Source of the DNA: Lentisphaeria bacterium
GTDB lineage: Bacteria > Verrucomicrobiota > Lentisphaeria > Oligosphaerales > Oligosphaeraceae
Assembly: GCA_024405215.1 (NCBI GenBank)
Contig: JAKSPB010000007.1
Coordinates: 1 to 64,000 of the forward strand
Reading direction: 5' to 3'
Length of the DNA stretch: 64,000 nucleotides
The position numbers and the translations under genes were made by a program. The notes beneath the pieces were generated by a model. It was not told the origin of the DNA. It worked only from the letters and a program-made list of their open reading frames with translations, and searched no databases. Of this stretch, positions 52,699-61,473 are shown piece by piece; the first letter of the stretch is position 1; the number at the start of each line of letters is the position of its first letter.

Positions 52699-53454
52699 AT
52701 GAAACTACATTTTCTCGGCACCGGCGCAGCCGACTGGAACTGGCGAACCTACCCCGAAGGCACACGAGGCTCCACCATGACCCTTGTCAATGGCACGCTC
52801 CTTATCGACGCGGGCCCGTCCCTGACACGCAATCTCTCCCTGGCGGAACTGGATGGCAAGCAAATCACAGAGGTGTTGATCACCCATTCGCACTCCGACC
52901 ACTTCAACGTGGAACAACTGGAAGCCCTGGCGCAGGACCATCCCATCACCGTCCATGCCACGCTCCAGGCCCTGGCACGCCTGGCTCATCCGAATATCCG
53001 CAAGCACGCCATTGCAATCGGCGACGTCTTCACCGCCTGCGGAATCCAGGTCACCGCCACGCCGGCCAACCACGCCCTGAATGACCTGAAGGAAGCCGCC
53101 TTCCACTTCCTCCTGGAAGAAAATGGCAAACGGGTGCTCTATCACCTGGACGGCGCCTGGATGCTCTCCGTGGAACGCCAGCTCATCGGGAACACCCCGT
53201 TGGATGCCATCGTCTGGGACGCCACTTCAGGAACCACCCTCTATGACTGGCGCATGCCGGACCATAACGACCTGAAGATGATTTCCGATCTACGCCAGGG
53301 CATGCTGAAGATGCGCATCATCACGGCGAACACGCGGCATTTCTTCGACCATATCGCCTGGTCCCTCTGGCCTATGGACGCAGGAGAATGCCAGCGGGCA
53401 GCCAAGGACCATGGCGGAATCCTGACCGAAGACAACATGGTTGCGGAAATCTAG
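52699..53454 (+). CDS. MBL-fold metallo-hydrolase (PhnP/RNase Z-like branch)
   Basis: 251 residues from MKLHFLGTGAADWNWRTYPE. The metal motif is VLITHSHSDHFNVEQL (about 61-76, HxHxDH), with further ligands His in ATPANHAL (about 120) and Asp in YHLDGAWM (about 147-154). The opening HFLGTGAA is typical of the phosphodiesterase branch that includes PhnP. In this operon it may hydrolyse a sugar phosphodiester or cyclic phosphate taken up by the transporter. No signal peptide. A perfect GAGCC-TTTT hairpin follows its stop. Confidence 0.82.
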   Translation: MKLHFLGTGAADWNWRTYPEGTRGSTMTLVNGTLLIDAGPSLTRNLSLAELDGKQITEVLITHSHSDHFNVEQLEALAQDHPITVHATLQALARLAHPNIRKHAIAIGDVFTACGIQVTATPANHALNDLKEAAFHFLLEENGKRVLYHLDGAWMLSVERQLIGNTPLDAIVWDATSGTTLYDWRMPDHNDLKMISDLRQGMLKMRIITANTRHFFDHIAWSLWPMDAGECQRAAKDHGGILTEDNMVAEI

Positions 53455-53461
53455 GCCAAGT

Positions 53462-53480
53462 GAGCCTTTTGAAAAGGCTC
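53462..53480 (+). terminator. perfect hairpin after the MBL hydrolase gene
   Basis: GAGCCTTTT, one G, then AAAAGGCTC: a 9-bp stem with a one-base centre, starting 8 bp after the stop. No T-run follows, so it may only weaken read-through. A C9-A7 homopolymer pair lies 30 bp further on. Confidence 0.45.
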
Positions 53481-53529
53481 CTATTCCTTCCCTTGAATCC
53501 ATCTCCCCCCCCCAAAAAAACTGAACTTT

Positions 53530-54771
53530 ATGCCTACTGCACTTGAAGAAAAACGCGCTGCGTTGCGGAAATTCATTCTGGGAACCATCGGCGACACCTT
53601 GAAACAAGCCGATGGATTCCTCAAGCACCCATACATTTCTCCCGGCGGTCCATACGCCGTCCAGCTCTGGGACTGGGATTCCTACTGGACCATCTACGCC
53701 ATCCTGAACCTCGCCCGGCAGACCGGCGATGCCGCCCTCTTGGAAAAGGCCCGCCCCCATGCCAGGGGAACTCTCCTGAATTTCCTGGACCAGCAGGGTG
53801 AAGACGGCGCCATCCCCATCTGCATGGCGCCAAATTGCGCGGACATCTTCGATTGCCGCAGTTCCGCAGACTTCAATATGGCGAAGCCGTTCCTCGGACA
53901 AATGGCCTGGATGCTTCATGAGAACCGCGTCATGACCGACGACGAGCTGCGCACCTGCCTGCCAAAGCTGAAAAAATACCATGATTGCGCCATCAAACGC
54001 TACCAAGATTCCAGAACCGGACTCTTCTTCTGGGCTCATGACTGGGCCATCGGCGTGGACGACGACCCCGCAGCCTGGGGACGCCCCGCGAAATCCGCCG
54101 CCACACTCTATCAGAACGTCTTCCTCTATCAGGATATGCTAGACGCATCAAAACTGGCGAAGGCCCTTGGAGACGAAGTCTGCGAAATGGAATACGCCGA
54201 CCGTTGCCATGCCCTGAAGACAGCTTTGCAGAAATACTGCTGGGACCAGCGGGAGAAATCATTCTTCTCCGTGGATTTGCAATGCAACGCCAATCGCACG
54301 AAGAATGCCGTCGGCTGGACTCTCAATATCGGTTTGGATGCATTCTGGTTCTGCCTGCCCTTGAAGGTCCTGACTTGGAACTGCATCCTGCCATTCTGGG
54401 CCGGCTTGGGCACCCAAGAGCAATTCGACGCCTTCGTCCGCGAAAATCTGGTTCCCGGGCGTCTCTGGAGCAATCACGGCATTCGTTCTCTCTCCCAGGA
54501 CGAGCCGATGTACCGCCCGGAAGAGAAGCGCGGAAATCCAAGCAACTGGCTAGGGCCCATCTGGCTGATCGCCAACTACATCACCTGGCAGGCCCTGCTT
54601 CGCTACGAGCGTTCCGACCTGGCCGACCAGCTGGCAGCCGATCTCATTGATATGCTCTACAACGATTTGCAGACCAACGGAAAGTTCCATGAATACTATT
54701 CTCCGGAATCCGGCCTAGGTGTCAACAACCCAGGCTTCATGAGCTGGAATGCACTCGCCGCACTGCTGTAG
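53530..54771 (+). CDS. GH37/GH63-like (alpha/alpha)6-barrel glycosidase
   Basis: 413 residues, no signal peptide. QLWDWDSYWTIYAILNLARQ (about 44-63) is a trehalase/glucosidase-type WDW motif; FFWAHDWAIGVDDDPAAWG (about 165-183) holds a catalytic Asp candidate; and SNWLGPIWLIANYITWQAL (about 339-357) matches the family's later motif (NWxGPxW). It is paralogous in fold to the protein at 31354 but not close. The conserved NWLGPIW segment points to the GH63 side, so alpha-glucosides are plausible substrates. It is the last gene of the plus-strand transporter region, ended by a strong hairpin. Confidence 0.75.
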   Translation: MPTALEEKRAALRKFILGTIGDTLKQADGFLKHPYISPGGPYAVQLWDWDSYWTIYAILNLARQTGDAALLEKARPHARGTLLNFLDQQGEDGAIPICMAPNCADIFDCRSSADFNMAKPFLGQMAWMLHENRVMTDDELRTCLPKLKKYHDCAIKRYQDSRTGLFFWAHDWAIGVDDDPAAWGRPAKSAATLYQNVFLYQDMLDASKLAKALGDEVCEMEYADRCHALKTALQKYCWDQREKSFFSVDLQCNANRTKNAVGWTLNIGLDAFWFCLPLKVLTWNCILPFWAGLGTQEQFDAFVRENLVPGRLWSNHGIRSLSQDEPMYRPEEKRGNPSNWLGPIWLIANYITWQALLRYERSDLADQLAADLIDMLYNDLQTNGKFHEYYSPESGLGVNNPGFMSWNALAALL

Positions 54772-54782
54772 CGCTGAAACGG

Positions 54783-54820
54783 CAGTAGCCCCATCCTTCC
54801 TCAACCGGACGGGGCTACTG
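54783..54820 (+). terminator. bidirectional hairpin between convergent glycosidase genes
   Basis: CAGTAGCCCC (54783-54792) pairs perfectly with GGGGCTACTG (54811-54820). It lies 12 bp after the plus-strand stop and 48 bp beyond the minus-strand stop at 54868. No long T-run on either side. Confidence 0.55.
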
Positions 54821-54867
54821 AACTTCCGAAACTATACAGAAACTATCCCCCTCTATTTTTAGCCTTT

Positions 54868-56661
54868 CTACAGGGCATCAAGATACATCAGAACGTACGC
54901 GCCCCAGGCATGGCAGTCGGAGCGGGTGGTTCCGAACTCTTCAGGCAGCGTAGTCAGACCGCCAATGTCCAGCAGGCAATTCCAGCGACGCATTCTCGCC
55001 TGTACCAGATCCTCCCAGCCAGCTTTCCGACAAGCTGATGCATAGTAGAAACTGAAGTAGATGCTGCATTCGGTGAGCTTCTCCTGCCGCAACCCCACGA
55101 CCTCGTCGGGGGATTCGCCCGCCAGAATGGAAAGGACCTGGGAATGCTCGGAAAAATGCTTGTGCTCCACGTCAATGGAGTAGAGTTTACGCTGGGGATC
55201 GTAGTATTTTTCCTTCAATTTCGCCACCATGCGGTCGGCCCTCTCTCGCAATCCCTCACGGAAGCCGATTTCCGCCAGGCTCCGGAGCGCCATCACCAGC
55301 AGCCAGCTGTTCATGCTGTCAGGGGCATCGCCCCTCAGGGGCGCGCCGAAATCCCATCCTTCGCACCAGTCGACGAAATTCCATCCCGGCGCATCCACCA
55401 GTTCGTCCTTGCAGTTGGCGAAGAGATAATCCAGAAGACGATTGGCGGCAGGCAGCAGTTCCTCCACAAGGGCATTGCGTCCGTGCACCTTCCAGTAGTC
55501 GTGGAGCATCAGCAGCCAGATGGTCATGTAGGAAGGAATGAATTGTTCCTCCTTGGTGGGATAGCGTGACTGGATGGCACCGTCCGACCGCTGGGAAAGC
55601 GAGAACATCCGCAGCGCCTTTTCCGGCAGTCGATGGTCGTCAGTCAGCAGATAAGTGCAAAGCATCGTCAGGCGCGTATCGCCCACATACTGCATCTGTT
55701 CCCAGAAGGGGCAGTCCATGTAAGTGTAATACATGCAGGACTGCAGGGTCTCCACGGCCATCTTTCCCATGGGGGAATCGCCCTGGTAATCCGGCAGAGG
55801 ATATCCCGTCTTGAAATAGCGTACGCTGTATTTCACATCGCCTTCGATCTCGAAGGAGACGAAATGTCCGGCCCGCCACCAGTAATTCTCCCAATGGAGC
55901 GCTCCGTCCACATGGAAGACATCCTGGTTGTCAATGAAATACTTCCCGTCCCGGTTCCCCTTGTCGACGGTCAGCAGCGCCTTCCAATCCTCAAACTTGT
56001 CCGTGTGATAGGGAGCCTCGCTGAAACGCACCTTCACCGTGCCTTTCCCTTGGAAATCCAAGGACGCCCAGGAGCAGGTATAGTGCTTGAAATGGTAGCG
56101 GTTTTCCGCCTGCCTCTCGGGAAAGACCTCCTCGTAGCGCATTTCAGGCAGTTCTGCATCCGCCATGGGACGATGGTCGTCAAAACAGGCGACCGGTCCC
56201 CAGCCCTCGCCGCCGCCATAGATCCACTGGTCGCAGTACTTTTCCGTCACCTCGACGCGCGGGAAAGTCCCCCAGTCGGGATAAGGCAAGGTAAAGAGCA
56301 GCCCCTCCTCCTCGCGGCACTCCCAATTTTTCAACAGCCCGGAAAAATCCTCTACGCAAAAACCGTGATGGACGGTAAGCTGTCCGTAGGCGCTTTCCTT
56401 CACGCCAAAGCAAAGCACCCGGGCACTGAGGACATGCTCTCCTGCGTCGATTTCCGCAGAGACCGCCTTCCAATACCAGCGTTCCGGAACGCCGCGCTCC
56501 GGCCCCTCGGTCAAGCGTTTTCCGTCCAGAAAAAGCTGCGCCGTCTCGTCGGCGCTGAAGCGGAAGGAAAGCGTCCGTGCGGAAGAAGCTGTAAAGAGGC
56601 ACCGGTAATCCGCAATATAGGCGCGGTCCGGCTCGTTGGCCAATGTCATCCAAGTCGTCAT
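54868..56661 (-). CDS. GH78-like alpha-L-rhamnosidase family protein, cytoplasmic
   Basis: 597 residues. An N-terminal beta domain (LSFRFSADETAQLFLDGKRL, about 32-51) of the kind that precedes the barrel in GH78 is followed by an (alpha/alpha)6 barrel. The GH78 core is MDCPFWEQMQYVGDTRLTML (about 315-334), corresponding to the family's D-x-P-Q-R-x-E-Q-x-G-D segment, with FVDWCEGWDFGAP near 438 and TTRSDCHAWGAYVLMYL at the C-terminus. It is shorter than most GH78 enzymes (usually 800-1000). No signal peptide, so intracellular substrates such as imported rhamnosides are likely. Confidence 0.75.
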   Translation of the reverse strand: MTTWMTLANEPDRAYIADYRCLFTASSARTLSFRFSADETAQLFLDGKRLTEGPERGVPERWYWKAVSAEIDAGEHVLSARVLCFGVKESAYGQLTVHHGFCVEDFSGLLKNWECREEEGLLFTLPYPDWGTFPRVEVTEKYCDQWIYGGGEGWGPVACFDDHRPMADAELPEMRYEEVFPERQAENRYHFKHYTCSWASLDFQGKGTVKVRFSEAPYHTDKFEDWKALLTVDKGNRDGKYFIDNQDVFHVDGALHWENYWWRAGHFVSFEIEGDVKYSVRYFKTGYPLPDYQGDSPMGKMAVETLQSCMYYTYMDCPFWEQMQYVGDTRLTMLCTYLLTDDHRLPEKALRMFSLSQRSDGAIQSRYPTKEEQFIPSYMTIWLLMLHDYWKVHGRNALVEELLPAANRLLDYLFANCKDELVDAPGWNFVDWCEGWDFGAPLRGDAPDSMNSWLLVMALRSLAEIGFREGLRERADRMVAKLKEKYYDPQRKLYSIDVEHKHFSEHSQVLSILAGESPDEVVGLRQEKLTECSIYFSFYYASACRKAGWEDLVQARMRRWNCLLDIGGLTTLPEEFGTTRSDCHAWGAYVLMYLDAL

Positions 56662-56936
56662 GAAAACAAAAAAACTCCTATTTTGAGAGGGAATTGCCTC
56701 TTGAGGTTTTCAGGGAAAACACGCCATAACATAGCATGAAATTCTCCATCCTTCCAGCAAGAAATCCAAAATCGGGCGGCCTTCTTTCGTTGCCACCGGT
56801 CAAGATCCGGCCCCCGCGTCCCGATGTACGGCAGGCGCTTCCCTCCATTGAAAAGAACGGACGCGGAACGTTGAAAGCCCCCCTGTGCGCAAGCCCAAAG
56901 GAAACGCCTTTTCCCTTTGCATTCCGATATCGCCAT

Positions 56937-56944
56937 TATATTAC
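56937..56944 (+). promoter_or_regulatory. TATATTAC promoter-like element of the second GH42-like gene
   Basis: TATATTAC, one base from the octamer at other loci, 40 bp before the ATG at 56984. Confidence 0.4.
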
Positions 56945-56983
56945 AAAAATCTTTATCTTTCCCTCAAAACACCTCTTCTGAAA

Positions 56984-59900
56984 ATGAAACAACTCCTTCT
57001 GTTTGCTCTGACTTTGTGCCTCGCCTCCTGGGGCCTGGAATGGAATTTTCAAGGCACTCGCTCCGCTTGGACCGGCGACCGCCATCTCACCGCCACCGTC
57101 ACCGACAACGGCCTTGAGTTGGAGCTGACAGACGAATATTCCAACATCGCAGCCCCGGCCGTGGAGTTCAGTCCGGAAGGCTGTGAAGTCATGAAAATCA
57201 TCTACCGCGCCACAGGCCTCAAGGAAAACCACGGCGGACAGCTCTTTTTCGGCACCAAGGAGGATCCCCAGCTGGACGAAGCAAAGAAATTCTGGCCAGG
57301 CGCGTTGATCTGGGACGGCGAGGAACACACCCTCCTGGTCGATTTGAAGAACGCCGCTGCCGGCCAGGCATACACCATCTGGCAAAACGCCTCCGCCATT
57401 ACCCATCTCCGCCTGGACCTGGTGAACGAAGCCAATGCCAAACTCCTGATCAAATCCATCAGCTTTATTGACCGGTCCGAATTCGTGAAGACGAAATTCG
57501 CCCGCCAGATCGCCCTTGGCGTTCCCCTGAAAATGGAAGTCGACTTCCCAAATGCCGACCGGAAAAACACAGCGAAGAAAGCCGACGCCATCTTCACCTC
57601 CAACATGGTCTCTCCGGATCCCGCCTTTGAAGCCATCGGCCTCTGCTGTCTTCGCATGAAATTCAACCTGGACAAGGCAGTCAAGAAAAGCCTCTGGCAG
57701 AGCGTCTGCGACGACCAGGTCGATGCGCTCTGGATCAACGGCCAGTATTTTGACCGGGAAAACTGGAGCACCGACTGGAAGATCCCGGATGTCTTTGAAA
57801 TTCCCGCCGACTTCTTCGTCCCCGGGGAAAACCTCCTGGCCGTCGCCTATCGCAACACAAGCAGCCTTGGCGGACTGATGATGGACTTGCAACTCCTGCT
57901 GGAAGACGACGAGTTCCTCGTGCTGACGCCAGAAGAGTCCGTCGGCATGACCGGAGACGCACCGAAAGGCTGGGAGCTGCCCGGATTCGACAGCAGCGCC
58001 TGGAAGAAAGTCTCCGTCCGCCCAGGCCCGCCGGCGGCCCCCTGGATTGGCTTCAATCCCTTCTACAAGAGCATCCAGGCCAGCGGCGATGCGGTGAATG
58101 TCAATCTCCTCTCCCGCCATGACCTGGTCGCGGACGTGCATTTCTCCACTCCGAAAGGCTTCCAAGGCAACGAAAAATTCTATGCCCGCCTCTGCCTCGC
58201 CTCTGGACAGATCCTCCGGAATATCTGCGGAACCGCCGAAGAGCTCCAGGGCGTGAAGAATGAATTCGGAGACCTGGACTTCCACTTCGTCGGCGAAGAA
58301 GGCGAATGCTACGGCGCCCCCATTGAAATGTTCTGGGAATTCGGCATCATTGGACGCAACGCAGCCGGAACCACCCACGTGAACTTCTCCACCGACGACA
58401 AGCCCGTTCCCGGCGCACCCATCGCCGTCAAGCTGGAACAGACGCCCAGCGGCCCCGTCCCCATGCTGGACGGCAAGCCATATTACTTCAACATCCTGAC
58501 CGTCCACAGCTATTCAGAGGGCATCTCCCTGCTTTCCGGCATGGAAGGCGAAGGCTCCCCCTTCAACACCATCGCCCTCCGTCTGGGCGGAGCCGGGGAC
58601 ACCAACTGGTGGTATGGGCCCGACCAATATGACTACAACGCGGTAGATCGCAGCATCAACACGCTTCTTGCCCGTTTCCCTGGCTGCAAGTTGGCCATTT
58701 ATGTCTGGTGCCATCCCGGAAACTGGTACCGCAAGTTCTATCCGGACCGCCTCTCCCTGATGGAGGACGGCTCCCAGTACAATTATTATGTAGCCGCCGT
58801 CAACTTTGCCCATCCGGAAGTCCGACGGGATCAGGAGAAGGCTGTCGCCGACCTGGTCAGACATCTGGAGAAATACTTCGGCAGCCGCACCATCCTCTAC
58901 AATCTGATGGGCGGAATCTCCTGCGAATGGCAGGGCTGGGCGGCGCACACCGACCAATATGCGGACTTCAGCGCCTTCGGCATCCGGGACTTTGAGGCAT
59001 ACGCGGCCAAGAACGGCTTCTCCTTCCAGGGCGTTCCCTCCCGTGAACTCCGCGAAGCCACTATGGACGGTATCTTCCGTAGTCCGAAAAAAGACGCGTT
59101 CGCCATCCTCTATGACAAATACTACAGCGAGACCATCGCCGAATGCATTGACGGCCTCGCAAAGACAGTCAAGGAGACATGCGGAAACACCAAGCTGGTC
59201 GGATGCTACTACGGCTACCTGATGGAATACGCCAACCTAGGACACTGCACCAACGGCGGCGGGCACAACGACCTGCAGCGCCTCCTGGATTCCCCCTATA
59301 TGGACTTCTTTCTCTCCCCTCAAAGCTACGGCATCCGCAGTTTCGGCGCTCCCAACGCCGAAATGAAGCCCTATGGCGCCATCCGGAAAGCCGGAAAGCT
59401 CTCCCTGCTGGAGGACGACACCCGCACGAACCTCACCCAGAAGACCGACTTCGAACAGACTCTCAATCTCCCCCTGACCCTGAACATCCTCAAGCGGAAC
59501 GTAGGCATGGCCCTCTCCCGCAACTTCCCCCTGAACCACTTGCCGCTCGTGGGCGGAAACGAACTGGATGATCCCGCCATCCGGAAATTCTTCGACCGCA
59601 CCATCCAGGTCGGACAGTATCTCCTGGAGAATGCAAAGGATCCCACGCCCGAAATCGCCGCAGTCATCGACGCCGACGCCATCCGATACATGGGCGCAAA
59701 CCGCAAGTCCGTAGAGGGCCTGGACGAAGAGCGATTCCTCTACAACCATGACGGAGATTTGAAGGACGTCAGCCGTTACATCAAGCCCATCTACGGAGAC
59801 CTGCTCTACTTCCAGAGAATCCCCCTGGCACAGTGCGGCGCCCCCGTTGACGTCATCCTGCTGCCTGATGTCGTGAAGCACGCCAAGAACTACAAGATGG

Positions 59901-60529
59901 TCGTCTTCCTCAACGCCTTCAAAGATTCGCCTGAACTCCGCCAGGCCATCCGGCATCTCCGCGACAACAACATCCCCACTGTCTTCACATACGGCACGGG
60001 ATTCCTGGACGACCAGGGCTTCAATCTGGACTCCCTAGGCGAATGCGTCGGAATGAAGCTCTCCCATGCCGGCGAAGGGACTCTCCGGATCCGCTTCGAC
60101 AATGGCGCCATGGGTGGCCAAACCTACCAGGCAGCCACGCGCTTCCAGGTCGTCGACAATGATGCAACCCCGCTGGCGCGCTACGCCGATACCAACGCCG
60201 TCGCCGTCGCCCAAAAAGACAGCGCATACTTCTACGGCACCACCTATCTCTCCCAGGACTTCCTGCGGGAGACCGCCCGCGCCGCCGGAGTGCATATCTT
60301 CTGCGACACCAACGACAGTTTCTATGCCAGCAGGGACATCATCAGCATCCACACTGCCGGCGGTGGCCACAAGACCATCCATCTCCCTGAAAAAAGCGAC
60401 GTGGTGGACATCTACAGCGGCGAGATCGTTGCACGACAGGCCGATTCCTTCGACTTCGACATGACGCCTTTCGAGACCCGCGTCTTCCTCTATGGCGACC
60501 TGGAGAAAATCCAGCAGGCCGTGAAATAA
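56984..60529 (+). CDS. large secreted GH42-like/clan GH-A protein (second copy)
   Basis: 1181 residues from MKQLLLFALTLCLASWGLEW, a signal peptide; a longer frame from 56885 has no merit. Residues 20-500 hold beta-sandwich modules, one of them like the galactose-binding folds of beta-galactosidases (LWINGQYFDRENWSTDWKIP near 250). The TIM barrel has GGISCEWQGW (about 647, acid/base Glu) and LLEDDTRTNL (about 809, nucleophile). An amidotransferase-like domain (VDVILLPDVVKHAKNYKMVV) closes the protein. It shares barrel motifs with the protein at 43171. It is convergent with the HTH/DUF3990 pair across the tandem repeat. Confidence 0.68.
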   Translation: MKQLLLFALTLCLASWGLEWNFQGTRSAWTGDRHLTATVTDNGLELELTDEYSNIAAPAVEFSPEGCEVMKIIYRATGLKENHGGQLFFGTKEDPQLDEAKKFWPGALIWDGEEHTLLVDLKNAAAGQAYTIWQNASAITHLRLDLVNEANAKLLIKSISFIDRSEFVKTKFARQIALGVPLKMEVDFPNADRKNTAKKADAIFTSNMVSPDPAFEAIGLCCLRMKFNLDKAVKKSLWQSVCDDQVDALWINGQYFDRENWSTDWKIPDVFEIPADFFVPGENLLAVAYRNTSSLGGLMMDLQLLLEDDEFLVLTPEESVGMTGDAPKGWELPGFDSSAWKKVSVRPGPPAAPWIGFNPFYKSIQASGDAVNVNLLSRHDLVADVHFSTPKGFQGNEKFYARLCLASGQILRNICGTAEELQGVKNEFGDLDFHFVGEEGECYGAPIEMFWEFGIIGRNAAGTTHVNFSTDDKPVPGAPIAVKLEQTPSGPVPMLDGKPYYFNILTVHSYSEGISLLSGMEGEGSPFNTIALRLGGAGDTNWWYGPDQYDYNAVDRSINTLLARFPGCKLAIYVWCHPGNWYRKFYPDRLSLMEDGSQYNYYVAAVNFAHPEVRRDQEKAVADLVRHLEKYFGSRTILYNLMGGISCEWQGWAAHTDQYADFSAFGIRDFEAYAAKNGFSFQGVPSRELREATMDGIFRSPKKDAFAILYDKYYSETIAECIDGLAKTVKETCGNTKLVGCYYGYLMEYANLGHCTNGGGHNDLQRLLDSPYMDFFLSPQSYGIRSFGAPNAEMKPYGAIRKAGKLSLLEDDTRTNLTQKTDFEQTLNLPLTLNILKRNVGMALSRNFPLNHLPLVGGNELDDPAIRKFFDRTIQVGQYLLENAKDPTPEIAAVIDADAIRYMGANRKSVEGLDEERFLYNHDGDLKDVSRYIKPIYGDLLYFQRIPLAQCGAPVDVILLPDVVKHAKNYKMVVFLNAFKDSPELRQAIRHLRDNNIPTVFTYGTGFLDDQGFNLDSLGECVGMKLSHAGEGTLRIRFDNGAMGGQTYQAATRFQVVDNDATPLARYADTNAVAVAQKDSAYFYGTTYLSQDFLRETARAAGVHIFCDTNDSFYASRDIISIHTAGGGHKTIHLPEKSDVVDIYSGEIVARQADSFDFDMTPFETRVFLYGDLEKIQQAVK

Positions 60530-60579
60530 CGGCTCCGCAACGAAAGATAGAACGCAGGGGGGGGGAATGCGCTAGTTCA

Positions 60580-60723
60580 TTCTGTGCCCGGGGCGCAAGC
60601 TCCGGGCTTTGGCGCAAAGAAGCCCCGGCCCGTTCTGTGCCCGCGGCGCAAACTCCGGGCTTTGGCGCAAAGAAGCCCCGGCTCGTTCTTTGCCCGGGGC
60701 GCAAACTCCGGGCTTTTGAACCG
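60580..60723 (+). repeat. 53-bp tandem repeat, 2.7 copies, each with a GCAA-loop stem
   Basis: Units begin at 60580, 60633 and 60686 (the third partial). Each has CCCGGGGC-GCAA-GCTCCGGG or a variant, a hairpin with the same loop as copy A at 42777-42796, then GGCTTTGGCGCAAAGAAGCC. A single related copy is at 62213-62230. The repeats separate the convergent GH42-like and HTH genes and may stop or protect transcripts. Confidence 0.8.
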
Positions 60724-60741
60724 ACGGGAGAGAAGCCCCTC

Positions 60742-61473
60742 CTATAGCCTATCCGTGCCTTGGAAAAATTCCGGCGTTTCTGCCTTCGGGGGCCTGCCCC
60801 GCCGATGCGCATTCTCCGAAAAATTGCCCGCTGGAACATATTCCATCAGATCCTCCATCCGACAATACAGCGCGCGCGACAAAGCCAGCAACGTCTGTGC
60901 AGAGGCCTTGTTGATGTCCTTGGCACGGGATTCGTATTGCTGCAGCGTTCGCAGGTTGGTTCCGGAAATCCGGCAAAGCATCGCCTGCGTCAGCCCGCGT
61001 TCCACTCGGAGCAAATGCAGATGCGTCGGGAGTGCCTTGTGTGCCAGGCGATGTTCCACCGCTTCCAGAAAGCGCTCGTCGGAAGCCTCGTGCATGGTCG
61101 GATACATCTGAAGAAATTCCGTCAAAGGCATATCCTTCAAGATATTGGCAAAAGAATTCCCTGTCCACCACTGGCAAAATGCCAGACTCCATCCGCACCA
61201 ATGTTCCGGCGATCCGCCATAGAGCGGTTCCGCATTGGTCGGCCGCATTGCCCTTCCCGCCCGTTCCAGCACGCTCTGGCAGAGTTCCCATCCGGACATT
61301 CCCACAAGATATTTCGGGTTGGCATTCCCGAATTCCCGTGCCACGCTGCTTTCTGCCCAAAGCCGTGAGAACTCCTGCAAAGAGAGTCCATATCCCCTTA
61401 CGGCCCAATCAATAGCCTCACCAAGATTCTCCCGGGCATCATCCAAATAGCACTGATTGTAAGCGTGGATCAT
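60742..61473 (-). CDS. DUF3791-like/HTH protein, candidate antitoxin of the DUF3990 module
   Basis: 243 residues in two parts. Residues 1-75 (IDWAVRGYGLSLQEFSRLW, then YLVGMSGWELCQSVLE) look like DUF3791. Residues about 145-215 are an XRE-type HTH (LRVERGLTQAMLCRISGTN, RTLQQYESRAKDINKASAQ), with the tail DLMEYVPAG. The order toxin then regulator with overlapping genes (35 bp) recalls DUF3990-DUF3791 gene pairs. It may bind the promoter at 62150-62157 and neutralise the upstream product. Whether the middle segment (WWTGNSFANILKD) belongs to either domain is unclear. Confidence 0.72.
   Translation of the reverse strand: MIHAYNQCYLDDARENLGEAIDWAVRGYGLSLQEFSRLWAESSVAREFGNANPKYLVGMSGWELCQSVLERAGRAMRPTNAEPLYGGSPEHWCGWSLAFCQWWTGNSFANILKDMPLTEFLQMYPTMHEASDERFLEAVEHRLAHKALPTHLHLLRVERGLTQAMLCRISGTNLRTLQQYESRAKDINKASAQTLLALSRALYCRMEDLMEYVPAGNFSENAHRRGRPPKAETPEFFQGTDRL

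Noticed and set aside
60580-60723. CRISPR array at the 53-bp tandem repeat
   Set aside because: Units are contiguous with no unique spacers.
60584-61111. Plus-strand frame across the 53-bp tandem repeat and the HTH gene
   Set aside because: Its N-terminus is only the translated repeat, and the remainder is the antisense of the HTH protein.
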